Assembly (NCBI RefSeq): GCF_900155545.1
Contig: NZ_LT732525.1
Coordinates: 339,856 to 403,855, forward strand
Origin: Clostridium sp. Marseille-P2415
GTDB taxonomy: Bacteria; Bacillota; Clostridia; Lachnospirales; Lachnospiraceae
Length of the DNA: 64,000 nt
Reading direction: 5' to 3'
Shown here in pieces: positions 32,446-40,552 of the stretch (position 1 is its first letter; every line of letters begins with the position of its first letter). Position numbers and translations under genes: made by a program. The notes under the pieces are model-generated. The model was given only the letters and a program-made list of their open reading frames with translations. It did not search any database and was not told the DNA's origin.

Positions 32446-33474
32446 TTATGTGTCCAGCTCCTTCTTCATCATAGCGATCAGAAGTCTGGTCATATCCCTC
32501 ACCGGTTTCTTATGTTCTGTCTTTACCTTCCGCACCACTTTTCCCTCCGGCTTCACATTGATATGATAGACGGCCCTTAAAAATCCCTCTACCTCGTCCC
32601 AGGCTTCCCGGCTCTCCGGAATCAAGTCCAGGCCCATCTGGAATACATGGAACATTCCTTCGTACACGGAAAGGCGCCGTTTTACGCCCGCCTTTTTTAA
32701 ATGATCTGCAACCGTCAGGGTATCGCTTAAAAGCACCTCATAGCCTCCCACCTGCATGAGGACGGGAGGGAATCCCTCATACTCTCCAAATACCGGAGAG
32801 AGATACGGATCTGCCGGATCCCTTTCGCCGATATAGGCGGAATGGTAAAGCATGTTATCGGTTGAATTGCCGAACAGGGGGTCGATCTCATAGTTTGTCA
32901 CATGGCTTTCCCCGCTGTTGGTCAGATCCGTCCAGGCGGACATGGTAATAAAACCGCCGGGCAGGGCAATCCCATGATCCCTAAGATACAGACCCAGTGC
33001 CAGACTTAAGCCGCCTCCTGCCGAATCACCTGCCACCACAATATGTTCCGGACTGTATCCCTTTTCAAAAAGAAGCCATTCATAGGCAGCCACCGCATCT
33101 TCCAGGGCTGCCGGGTAGGGATTTTCCGGGGCCACCCGGTAATCGAGGGTCAGCACATCCCCTCCATAGCTTAACTTGGAATACCGGACCGCAAACCTCC
33201 GGTAAATGTTCTTCATCGGCCCGATGTATCCGCCGCCGTGAAGCTGAAGGATCACGCGCCCTGTCACCACTCCCGCCGGACGCAGATATTCCATTTTAAA
33301 ATGCTCCATCTCTATGATTTCATATTCGTATCCAGCCGGACAGGTCCAGGCCGGCTCCACCGGATACTTTCTCAGTTCTCCGGTCCGGATCGGCTGTTTT
33401 AATGAAGTCTCCATCACGTTCTGCATCATATCTCTCACCAGGTTTCCCCGCACACTCACTTTTCTTTTACTCAT
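32446..33474 (-). CDS. Alpha/beta hydrolase, hormone-sensitive-lipase type esterase
   Basis: A 342-residue cytoplasmic esterase. The oxyanion-hole motif HGGG is at 79-82 and the nucleophile elbow GDSAGG has Ser151; the acid and His follow in DPLF/DPYLSP and GMFHVFQM. Such enzymes cleave short acyl or acetyl esters. The ATG at 33474 follows GGAGGG; a TTG at 33480 is too near that site. It is 30 bases downstream of the DUF6320 acyltransferase-like gene, so the pair may make and remove the same acyl group. Confidence 0.88.
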   Translation of the reverse strand: MSKRKVSVRGNLVRDMMQNVMETSLKQPIRTGELRKYPVEPAWTCPAGYEYEIIEMEHFKMEYLRPAGVVTGRVILQLHGGGYIGPMKNIYRRFAVRYSKLSYGGDVLTLDYRVAPENPYPAALEDAVAAYEWLLFEKGYSPEHIVVAGDSAGGGLSLALGLYLRDHGIALPGGFITMSAWTDLTNSGESHVTNYEIDPLFGNSTDNMLYHSAYIGERDPADPYLSPVFGEYEGFPPVLMQVGGYEVLLSDTLTVADHLKKAGVKRRLSVYEGMFHVFQMGLDLIPESREAWDEVEGFLRAVYHINVKPEGKVVRKVKTEHKKPVRDMTRLLIAMMKKELDT

Positions 33475-33504
33475 CCGCAAAGCCCTCCTTTCCCAACTGC
33501 ATGG

Positions 33505-35361
33505 TTACACATGAAAACGCCGCTTCAATTCCGTTTTCACGCTGCGGTCGCCAAGCACGATGGTAACGGCCAGAATGAAAACGGTCACGATCACAGTAAT
33601 AAGCGCCAGAGGCAGTCTGGTAAGCAGACCTGCCGCCCAAAGGATCAGAGGAATAAAACTGAAGACCGTAATGGCGATCTGATACATGAAATAGCTCTGC
33701 CAGTTCATCCGGTTCACCAGAATCAGGAATACCACCGCCAGATCCGCAAACAGGATGGTACTTGGGATTCCGTAGTTCACGGACCATCCGCTGTAACCGG
33801 AGGAATGGTCGATCGCCACCCATAGAAATTCCGCCGCCGCTGTCTGCAGAAGGATCTTACCGGCTAAGTTGGAATGGCGCATAAAGGAATACCGGACCGT
33901 AAGGACCGCATATGCCATAAGGCCAATGGCAATGACCGACCATAAGGACCCGGTATAAGTGGCATAATTAATGAATCCCAAAACAGCGGATATAAAAATC
34001 ATCAGACCATAGAAGACATTGACCAGCTTTTTAAGACGTTCCTGATCATATCGGATCTGGGGATACATTCCCCTGTCATCCCGTTTGTCCGGAACTCCGT
34101 TGCTCTCCAGCTTTACAGGTATCCCCTTTTCCTTCAGGAACCCAAAGAAGCGGTCCTGAAGCCTGGTGTCCTGGAACACAGAGGTAAAGGTTACAATCAC
34201 CTCATCCTTATAAGCGCAGACCGAGCATTTCACAGGCTGCCTTCTGGAAACCCCGATCATCAAATAAAAACGTTCTATTTCCCCGGCATATTCCTCATCA
34301 ATCTGAACCGGCCCGATATTGGAAAGAGTCATGGTGTAAGCTTTATCATTCTTTCGGAAAATCAGGTTTAAAACGCACCATTTTATAAAAAGGGGCGTTG
34401 CCCGCAGATACCACTTTTTTTCATTGGAAACATTGTAGGAAATGGTCTCCTCCATCTTTTCCTTTGTGATCTTTAAGTCCATCTGACTGCTCACTGTTTT
34501 CAGCACCTCTTCAAAGGTATGCTCTTCACTGGAAGAAAGAAAATCTATGAGCGTCACGGCAAAAAAATTGGCCATGGTCTCCGAACCGAAAAACGACCTC
34601 AGATTAATGGGTATGCTGATGCCGATGGATTCCCCCCAGGGTTTCCCTCCCAAATATTCCTGATAAATGGCCCAGATCAGGGAAGCTGTCAGAAACCTGG
34701 TTATGCTGACTCCGTAACGTTTACCGGCCTCTTTTAACTCCCTTAAGGCCACGTAGCCGTGAAGAATATTTTCCTCATCTAACGGAAGTGGTTCTCCGGT
34801 CAGATGATAGGCCTTCCTGGAACTGTATTTGCGCCTTGCGGTCTTTTTATAATGGCGGACATAACTGTCTTCCACATTCATGGAAACGTCCGATGATATT
34901 TTCTGGGAAGCCTTATGGCCGGTTCCGGAATTCCGTTTTAAATCCAGATACCGGTAGACCAGGGCCTTCAAAAAATTTACCGCCCCAAGGCCGTCCGTAA
35001 CTGCATGAAATACCTCCAGATTGATCCGTCTGTCAAAATAACTGACCCGGAATAAAAAGAGCTGGCTGCTGTGAGGGTCGATGTATTTACATGGGTAGGT
35101 CGTTTCCCTCTCAATGACCGGCATCCTTTTGTTATGCTCAAAATAATACCAGAAAAAACCTCTCCGCAGTCTCACCGAAAATCCTTCAAACTGGGGAAGA
35201 ATCTCTTCCAAAGCCCGCTGCAGGGTCCCCGGATCCACCTCTTCCTTTAAAGTTGCTGAAATCCGGAACACATTGCTTAAATTCTCGCTGGCTATGACCG
35301 GAAACAGCTTCGCCGTATTATCCAGCCTTCTCCATCTTTCTCCCTGTGGGCTTCGTTTCAT
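33505..35361 (-). CDS. Condensation/acetyltransferase-like protein with C-terminal DUF6320 membrane domain
   Basis: A 618-residue protein. The N-terminal 420 residues are of the chloramphenicol-acetyltransferase/condensation superfamily, with the active-site HxxxDG as HAVTDG at 119-124, similar to alcohol acyltransferases and wax-ester synthases. From about residue 445 six hydrophobic helices form a membrane domain of the DUF6320 type. I infer transfer of an acyl group to a lipid or alcohol at the membrane; the substrate is not known. It is between a GNAT gene and an esterase gene in one operon. Confidence 0.8.
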   Translation of the reverse strand: MKRSPQGERWRRLDNTAKLFPVIASENLSNVFRISATLKEEVDPGTLQRALEEILPQFEGFSVRLRRGFFWYYFEHNKRMPVIERETTYPCKYIDPHSSQLFLFRVSYFDRRINLEVFHAVTDGLGAVNFLKALVYRYLDLKRNSGTGHKASQKISSDVSMNVEDSYVRHYKKTARRKYSSRKAYHLTGEPLPLDEENILHGYVALRELKEAGKRYGVSITRFLTASLIWAIYQEYLGGKPWGESIGISIPINLRSFFGSETMANFFAVTLIDFLSSSEEHTFEEVLKTVSSQMDLKITKEKMEETISYNVSNEKKWYLRATPLFIKWCVLNLIFRKNDKAYTMTLSNIGPVQIDEEYAGEIERFYLMIGVSRRQPVKCSVCAYKDEVIVTFTSVFQDTRLQDRFFGFLKEKGIPVKLESNGVPDKRDDRGMYPQIRYDQERLKKLVNVFYGLMIFISAVLGFINYATYTGSLWSVIAIGLMAYAVLTVRYSFMRHSNLAGKILLQTAAAEFLWVAIDHSSGYSGWSVNYGIPSTILFADLAVVFLILVNRMNWQSYFMYQIAITVFSFIPLILWAAGLLTRLPLALITVIVTVFILAVTIVLGDRSVKTELKRRFHV

Positions 35362-35373
35362 ACTGCCGGTGCC

Positions 35374-35889
35374 TCACTTCCCTGCATCCTTAAAATCCAG
35401 AAGCATGTCATACCAAATGGCTCCTCCGTGTACAGACCCGGAAACTCCCATGTTCCGGTATCCGAATTTTTCATAATAATGTATCAGCCGGTCCTTGCAG
35501 GTGAGAATCATTCCCTTTCTGCCCCTTCTCCCCGCTTCTTCTATGAGACGGTCCATGAGAGCAGCAGCAATTCCCCTGCCCCTCCACTTCTCTGCCACAT
35601 CAAGGCCGAAAACGCTTTGATAGGCACCATCCGGATCATGAAGGTCCGGATTCTCGAACATCTCGTCGCAGATAGTATTCCCATTTGTGGCGCAGCCATT
35701 AATAAAACCGATGATCGTCCCGCCGGCAAGCTCCGCCACAAAAAAACTTTCCGGAAACCTCCCGATCCTCTGCCGGAAAGCTTCTTTTCCAGCCGCCTCC
35801 GCCGCAGGAAAACAGAGGGCTTCCACCTCTGCCACCCCGTCTAAATCTTCTTTTCTCACCATTCTGATGTTATAATCCACTGAATCCAT
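35374..35889 (-). CDS. GNAT family N-acetyltransferase
   Basis: A 171-residue acetyl-CoA-dependent N-acyltransferase. The CoA-binding motif is VAEKWRGRGIAAALMDRLIEEA, preceded by a beta-strand FGLD and followed by MILTCKDRLIHYYEKFGYRNMG. The acceptor is unknown. First gene of a unit with the DUF6320 protein (12-base gap), the esterase and rlmH. Confidence 0.9.
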   Translation of the reverse strand: MDSVDYNIRMVRKEDLDGVAEVEALCFPAAEAAGKEAFRQRIGRFPESFFVAELAGGTIIGFINGCATNGNTICDEMFENPDLHDPDGAYQSVFGLDVAEKWRGRGIAAALMDRLIEEAGRRGRKGMILTCKDRLIHYYEKFGYRNMGVSGSVHGGAIWYDMLLDFKDAGK

Positions 35890-35970
35890 AACTCCAGCTC
35901 CTTAATCCCTAAAATCTAAGAAAAGGCGGATCCTTCCGGTTTCCCGTCAGAAATCCTCCTCTTTCTTTTT

Positions 35971-36669
35971 CTATACCCGGAAATAATATCCCACGCCCCA
36001 TTTGGTATGCACATATTTGGGATCGCTTGGGCTGGGCTCGATCTTCTCTCTCAGACGCCTTACATGGACATCAACAGTGCGGACATCTCCCGTATCCATG
36101 ACCTTGTTGCCCCACACATAAGTAAGAAGCTGTTCCCTGCTGTAAACCTTACCCGGATTGCAGGTAAGCAGCTCCAAAAGATCAAATTCCTTCGCCGTCA
36201 AATTAATCTCTTTCTCACCGATAAAAACACGCCTGCTGTCACGGTCAAGCTTTAAGTCGCCTGCCGTCACCACATGGCTGTCATCCTGACGCTCCCGTCT
36301 GCCCTTTTTCGCATTCCGGCGCATGATGGCCTTGATCCTGGCCTTTACTTCAAGAATGTTAAAGGGTTTGGTAATATAATCGTCTGCCCCGTATTCCAGG
36401 CCCAGAATCTTATCCATATCATTGCCTTTTGCCGTCAGCATGATGATCGGCATCTCGGAGAATTCCCGGATGGCCTGGCACACCTCGTATCCGTCGAACT
36501 TCGGAAGCATGACATCCAAAAGGACCACATCATATTCCCTCTGTTTCGCCAGATTAATGGCTTCCTCCCCGTCATAGGCACAATCCACTTCCATACCGTC
36601 CTGCTCCAGACTGAATCTCATTCCCTTAACAATCAGTTTTTCATCATCAACTACTAATACACTTGCCAT
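35971..36669 (-). CDS. OmpR/PhoB-family response regulator
   Basis: A 232-residue two-domain regulator. The receiver domain has Asp8-Asp9, phosphoacceptor Asp52 (VVLLDVMLP) and Thr/Lys of LTAKG and YITKPFN; the winged helix (about 130-230) ends RTVDVHVRRLREKIEPSPSDPKYVHTKWGVGYYFRV. No histidine kinase gene is adjacent, so its partner lies elsewhere. It resembles essential-type regulators such as WalR in sequence style but I cannot assign it. It follows the ComEA-like gene's promoter side in the opposite order, i.e. it is downstream of comEA. Confidence 0.92.
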   Translation of the reverse strand: MASVLVVDDEKLIVKGMRFSLEQDGMEVDCAYDGEEAINLAKQREYDVVLLDVMLPKFDGYEVCQAIREFSEMPIIMLTAKGNDMDKILGLEYGADDYITKPFNILEVKARIKAIMRRNAKKGRRERQDDSHVVTAGDLKLDRDSRRVFIGEKEINLTAKEFDLLELLTCNPGKVYSREQLLTYVWGNKVMDTGDVRTVDVHVRRLREKIEPSPSDPKYVHTKWGVGYYFRV

Positions 36670-36690
36670 ATCACACCTCTGCCCTCTATC

Positions 36691-37395
36691 TCAAACCGTT
36701 ATATCATCTTTTATTTTCTGAAATGCCGCATCTTTAATACCGGATATCTTCATGATATCCTCAATCCTCTGAAATCCACCGTGGCTGTCCCGATACCGTA
36801 TGATATCATCGGCCTTGGCCTCTCCGATTCCCCGAAGAGTCATCAGCTCTTCTTTGGCCGCAGTATTTAAATTCACCTTTGGCTTTTGTCCCTCGGACGG
36901 CGCTTCGGCCGGTAAGGAAAGTTCAGCGCGGGCCCTGGCCGCCTCTGCCTCTTCCTTATTAAGTACCTCGATCTTCATACCGTCGCTGACCCGCTCCGCC
37001 ATATTCAAATATTCCCCAGCAGCATTTTCTGTAAAACCTCCGGCTCTCTCAATTGCCTGAAAGATCCTGCTCCCTTCTTGAAGCTCATAAACACCGGGAG
37101 AAACCACTTCCCCGCAGATATGTACATAAAAGGATGAGGAAGCCTTATCTCCTGTCTTCCCGGAATCACCATCCGGCTCTGCTTCCCCAGACGGACCGGA
37201 CTGCTGAAAACCTGTCCGCCCGCCGGACCTTTCGTCTGACCCGCCTTCATCACTTGAAATTTCCCTGGAAGCAGACGGCTCAGACAGCTCGATCTCTTCT
37301 GCCCGGGTTCCGTGATTGCTTTTTAAGCCGTAGCATATGCCCGCAGCCAAAATGAACAGGGCAATGACAGCAATTCTTACTTTCTGGTATTTCAT
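36691..37395 (-). CDS. comEA: ComEA-like DNA-binding competence/uptake protein
   Basis: A 234-residue membrane-anchored protein. One N-terminal helix (about 7-23), an acidic Ser/Gly-rich linker, an SLBB domain (FYVHICGEVVSPGVYELQEGSRIFQAIERAGGF, about 85-150) and a C-terminal helix-hairpin-helix pair (VNLNTAAKEELMTLRGIGEAKADDIIRYRDSHGGF). In competent bacteria this binds incoming DNA outside the membrane; comEC is not in the window. The ATG at 37395 has AAGGAGG; a longer frame to 37422 does not. Confidence 0.9.
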   Translation of the reverse strand: MKYQKVRIAVIALFILAAGICYGLKSNHGTRAEEIELSEPSASREISSDEGGSDERSGGRTGFQQSGPSGEAEPDGDSGKTGDKASSSFYVHICGEVVSPGVYELQEGSRIFQAIERAGGFTENAAGEYLNMAERVSDGMKIEVLNKEEAEAARARAELSLPAEAPSEGQKPKVNLNTAAKEELMTLRGIGEAKADDIIRYRDSHGGFQRIEDIMKISGIKDAAFQKIKDDITV

Positions 37396-37495
37396 GATAT
37401 CCCTCCTTACAAAAATTCTCAAAAAAGGATACCATCTTCAGCCTATGTTACTATTCTACCTAAAGAAATAGGTAAATACAAGCACTATTTCCAAA

Positions 37496-37921
37496 TTAAT
37501 TAAATATCATGATTCCAATGATCGCAACCACCGCCCCGATCAGTTTTTTCCATTCAAATCCCACTTTTTCAACTCCAAATAATCCGAACACTTCCACGGC
37601 ATAAGCCACAATGATCTGGGATACCACGATGATCAAAGCTGCTTTGGCCGGCCCTAAGGTACCCATGCTCCTAACCACTGTATATGTGATAAATGCGCCG
37701 ATGATACCACCGAGCAGCATGTATTTCGGCTGCACATCAAAAAGTCCTGAAATGTTGTCTTTTCCTGAAAAATACCACAGGACCAGACAGGTTATAAACG
37801 CCGTCAGCTGCACCCAGCCGGTCGCTACCCACATGCTGGTCTGTTTTGTCACTCCCGTATTAAAAACTCCCTGGATACTCATAAGTGCCCCTGATATAAG
37901 AGCTATAATAAAGCCTGTCAT
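37496..37921 (-). CDS. DMT-superfamily membrane protein (YdcZ/DUF606-like)
   Basis: A 141-residue protein with four to five transmembrane helices: ALISGALMSIQGVFNTGVTKQT, WVQLTAFITCLVLWYF, YMLLGGIIGAFITYTVVRSMGTLGPAKAALIIVVSQIIVAYAVE and the last LIGAVVAIIGIMIF. This is the half-size DMT type (DUF606/YdcZ), which probably works as a dimer. The substrate is unknown. ATG at 37921 with GGAGG ten bases upstream; a GTG-type longer frame to 37945 is less likely. Confidence 0.83.
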   Translation of the reverse strand: MTGFIIALISGALMSIQGVFNTGVTKQTSMWVATGWVQLTAFITCLVLWYFSGKDNISGLFDVQPKYMLLGGIIGAFITYTVVRSMGTLGPAKAALIIVVSQIIVAYAVEVFGLFGVEKVGFEWKKLIGAVVAIIGIMIFN

Positions 37922-38010
37922 AACAAACAACCTCCATACTTCCAATTTTCATCATTTCATAGGTTGTGCTTTATTTATTTTTTTATACTTATTTTACATT
38001 TTGACATGAC

Positions 38011-38039
38011 TTGACAAGCGTATGGATTTGCGATATACT
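38011..38039 (+). promoter_or_regulatory. Sigma-A promoter of the thiT riboswitch transcript
   Basis: Consensus TTGACA (38011-38016), 17 bases, TATACT (38034-38039), about 27 bases before the riboswitch. Confidence 0.82.
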
Positions 38040-38063
38040 CACAGCGAAAACATAGATTGTACA

Positions 38064-38148
38064 CACGCTAGGGGAGCCTTGGGCTGAGACTGGTAAAAAC
38101 CTAACCCTCACTACTTGAACCGGATAATACCGGCGTAAGGAAGCATCA
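38064..38148 (+). ncRNA. TPP (THI-box) riboswitch
   Basis: The leader carries the hallmark TPP aptamer: GGGGAGCC followed by CTGAGA (38087-38093 region), then ACCCTCACTACTTGAACCGGAT and CGGCGTAAGGAAGC. It binds thiamine pyrophosphate and controls thiT 40 bases downstream. Confidence 0.95.
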
Positions 38149-38153
38149 GTAGT

Positions 38154-38183
38154 CCCCTCCTGCGCGCACAAAGGAGGATTTTT
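38154..38183 (+). promoter_or_regulatory. Riboswitch expression platform hiding the thiT ribosome site
   Basis: CCTCCT (38156-38161) is complementary to the thiT Shine-Dalgarno AGGAGG (38172-38177), with a ten-base loop, so ligand-bound RNA could block initiation. The hairpin is followed by ATTTTTT, so premature termination is also possible. Confidence 0.62.
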
Positions 38184-38184
38184 T

Positions 38185-38856
38185 ATGTCTTTTTTTCTAA
38201 CTTATTCTGCAGAAAATGAAGAATACTTATTAAAACCGGCCGGATACGGGCTGGTAATCGTTCTGCTTCTGGCAGTCCTGGCGGGTCTCCACCTGCTTGG
38301 CATGTCCGCCGGCAAATCCAAACAGCTTAAGACCCGTCAGCTGGTTTACTGTGGGGGCGCGATGGCACTGGCAATGGTAGCTTCCTTTATTAAATTTGCC
38401 ACACTTCCATTCGGCGGCTCCATTACCATGTTTTCCATGCTGTTCATCTGTCTGATCGGCTATGTTTACGGCTTAAAGACCGGAATCATGACCGGTGTGG
38501 CATACGGCATCCTTCAGTTTATCACAGGCCCCTATATATACGCCCCGCTGCAGGTCCTGCTTGATTATCCTCTGGCCTTCGGCGCTTTGGGCCTTTCCGG
38601 ACTTTTCTGCAACAAAAAGCATGGCCTTATTACCGGATACATTGCAGGTGTTCTGGGCCGCTATGTATGCCATGTCATCTCCGGCTATATATTTTTTGCT
38701 TCCTATGCACCGGAAGGCATGAACTCGTTTCTTTATACCATGGGATACAATGCGACTTACATTCTGCCGGAACTGATCGTAACGGTCATCATCCTGTATT
38801 TTCCTCCGGTGCTGAGGGCCATCGGGCAGATGAAACGGCAGGCGGTTAACGGATAA
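38185..38856 (+). CDS. thiT: Thiamine ECF transporter substrate-binding subunit ThiT
   Basis: The membrane S-component that binds thiamine and works with the shared EcfA-EcfA'-EcfT module, which is not in this window. The 223-residue protein has an extra N-terminal helix and six helices of the ThiT core, with FIKFATLPFGGSITMFSMLFICLIGYVYGLKTGI and GRYVCHVISGYIFF, which hold thiamine-contacting aromatic residues. Control by the upstream TPP riboswitch supports the assignment. Its 3' end faces the convergent eam gene. Confidence 0.94.
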   Translation: MSFFLTYSAENEEYLLKPAGYGLVIVLLLAVLAGLHLLGMSAGKSKQLKTRQLVYCGGAMALAMVASFIKFATLPFGGSITMFSMLFICLIGYVYGLKTGIMTGVAYGILQFITGPYIYAPLQVLLDYPLAFGALGLSGLFCNKKHGLITGYIAGVLGRYVCHVISGYIFFASYAPEGMNSFLYTMGYNATYILPELIVTVIILYFPPVLRAIGQMKRQAVNG

Positions 38857-38872
38857 ACAGAATCCTTTCCGT

Positions 38873-40132
38873 TTATTCCAGCCACTCCCTGATATCCTTT
38901 GTCTCATGATCTTCATATTTCACAATATTGCCTTCCCAGGTTCTCAGTTTTACGTAACCTGGTCCCCGGGACACAACATAATTGGGGAATATGGGCGTTT
39001 TCCCCTGCCCTTTGGGGGCATTTACGATAAATGTCGGGATCGCCATGCCGGATGTATAGCCTCTTAAGTATTCCATGATTTCCACGCCATCCTCAATTGA
39101 TGTATTAAAATGAGTGGTTCCCTGTACATGCTTTGCATGAAAGATATAATAAGGCCTTACCCTGCATTTCAGCAATTCATGATTGAGCACCCGCATGACA
39201 TATTTATCATTGTTGATCCCATTTAACAGCACAGCCTGATTTCCAAGAACGATTCCGGAATCCGCTAATTTGCCGCAGGCGGCTTTTGCAGCCCGGGTAA
39301 TTTCCATGGGATGATTAAAATGCGTATTGATGTAGATCGGATGATATTTTTTCAGCATGGAACATAACCGGTCCGTAACCCTTTGGGGCATGGTCACCGG
39401 GGTTCTGGTGCCCAGGCGAATATAATCAACGTGCGGAATTTCTTTCAGTTGTTTTATGATCCACTCAAGCTCTTCATCGGAAAGGCATAACGCATCTCCG
39501 CCGGTAATTAAAACATCTCTTATTTCTTCATTCTCTCTTATGTAATCTATGGATTCCTGAATGATTTCACGGGACCGGTGGACATCCTCTTCTCCAATAT
39601 TTCTCCTTCTCTGGCAATGCCTGCAAAACATGGCACACTCATTGGTCACATTGATGATCAGCCTGTCGGGATAACGTCTCGTAATACAGCCCGCCGGATT
39701 TGTAAATTCTTCTCCCATAGGATCTAAGTCCGTACAGGAATCCTCCAGCTCTTTATACGTGGGGATCGATAACAGCCTGATCGGATCATACCTGTCATCC
39801 GGATCAGCCAGACTTAAATAATATGGAGAGACCGCCCATCTGAATTTTTTCTCAACTTTCTGAATCTGCATTTTTTCCTTTTCACTTAGGTTCACTATTT
39901 TACTTAATGTTTCCACATCTGAAATCCTATGATTCAACTGCCATTGGTAATCATTCCAGTCCTCTTCTGCGGCATCCAGTACTTTTAATATTTTGTTCTT
40001 TCGATTTATTAACTCCTCTTCCTTTTCCAGCCCTTTGGGAATCTCATTTCTTGCCTCTAAAAAATCTTCAATCCGCCCTTTTAATTCCTTTGCCCGTTCC
40101 ATTGATATTTGTCGTTTTCTGTCTTTTTCCAT
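38873..40132 (-). CDS. eam: Glutamate 2,3-aminomutase (KamA-family radical SAM, PLP)
   Basis: A 419-residue radical-SAM aminomutase. The cluster motif is Cys166-x3-Cys170-x2-Cys173 (CAMFCRHC) and the PLP lysine is Lys378 (GKTP). Two residues that in lysine 2,3-aminomutase are Asp and hold the substrate's epsilon amine are here Lys334 (HAKHV) and Asn371 (VNAP), the pair reported for the Clostridium difficile glutamate enzyme (Lys332, Asn369). So the substrate is most likely L-glutamate, giving beta-glutamate, a compatible solute. Single gene, convergent with thiT, with a long upstream region holding two palindrome-overlapped promoters. Confidence 0.9.
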   Translation of the reverse strand: MEKDRKRQISMERAKELKGRIEDFLEARNEIPKGLEKEEELINRKNKILKVLDAAEEDWNDYQWQLNHRISDVETLSKIVNLSEKEKMQIQKVEKKFRWAVSPYYLSLADPDDRYDPIRLLSIPTYKELEDSCTDLDPMGEEFTNPAGCITRRYPDRLIINVTNECAMFCRHCQRRRNIGEEDVHRSREIIQESIDYIRENEEIRDVLITGGDALCLSDEELEWIIKQLKEIPHVDYIRLGTRTPVTMPQRVTDRLCSMLKKYHPIYINTHFNHPMEITRAAKAACGKLADSGIVLGNQAVLLNGINNDKYVMRVLNHELLKCRVRPYYIFHAKHVQGTTHFNTSIEDGVEIMEYLRGYTSGMAIPTFIVNAPKGQGKTPIFPNYVVSRGPGYVKLRTWEGNIVKYEDHETKDIREWLE

Positions 40133-40282
40133 ATAAATTCTCCTTTCATTCCTTTATTCAACTGGCCAAAAAATCAGCTCCATACCGATATTTTTGCAAC
40201 GAAAAACAAAAGCTTCGGTATTTTTATCACGAAACAATCACCTATCCGGTTAAATTTAAATTATAAACTTTCCTGTGGGAGG

Positions 40283-40310
40283 GTTATAGAAAAGTGAAAC
40301 GTTGTTTCAA
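40283..40310 (-). promoter_or_regulatory. Candidate proximal eam promoter with TGAAAC-GTT-GTTTCA palindrome
   Basis: Minus-strand TTGAAA (40305-40310), 16 bases, TATAAC (40283-40288). The palindrome at 40295-40309 occupies the -35 box and spacer. Confidence 0.5.
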
Positions 40311-40383
40311 ATACTAAATTTTCAGATATGGGGACCAATCAAAATGTCGGATTATTGTTACAAAAACCTTCCAAGCCGCCCCG

Positions 40384-40425
40384 AGTAACAACTTGATTAT
40401 AGCAGATAAGTTGTTACTTAGTCAA
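40384..40425 (-). promoter_or_regulatory. Candidate distal eam promoter with 11-base inverted repeat
   Basis: Minus-strand TTGACT (40420-40425), 18 bases, TATAAT (40396-40401). A perfect inverted repeat AGTAACAACTT/AAGTTGTTACT (40384-40394, 40408-40418) brackets the -10 box, typical of a repressor operator. It would also form an RNA hairpin. Confidence 0.6.
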
Positions 40426-40552
40426 CCGTGTTGATAAAAACAGAGGAAACAGTGTACGCCAGATCCATTATCACACCAGCATGTACCTGTGGAATATAAT
40501 GGTATGAAAGCATTTTGGATCATAGGAACCAAGTAAAATAAAAGGAGAAATT

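Larger units (their letters stand above)
40133..40552. other. Divergent intergenic region between eam and the glycosyltransferase-methyltransferase gene
   Basis: The 420-base gap has no credible gene. It contains two minus-strand promoters for eam, each overlapped by an inverted repeat, and a TATAAT at 40495-40500 without a clear -35 that may serve the rightward gene. Confidence 0.65.

Noticed and set aside
35971-36669. Response regulator considered as WalR
   Set aside because: No walK or walHI neighbours; OmpR-family regulators are too similar to name by eye.
38850-38880. Terminator between thiT and eam
   Set aside because: GGATAAAC/GTTTATTCC can pair but is AT-rich, mismatched and overlaps both gene ends; too weak to call.
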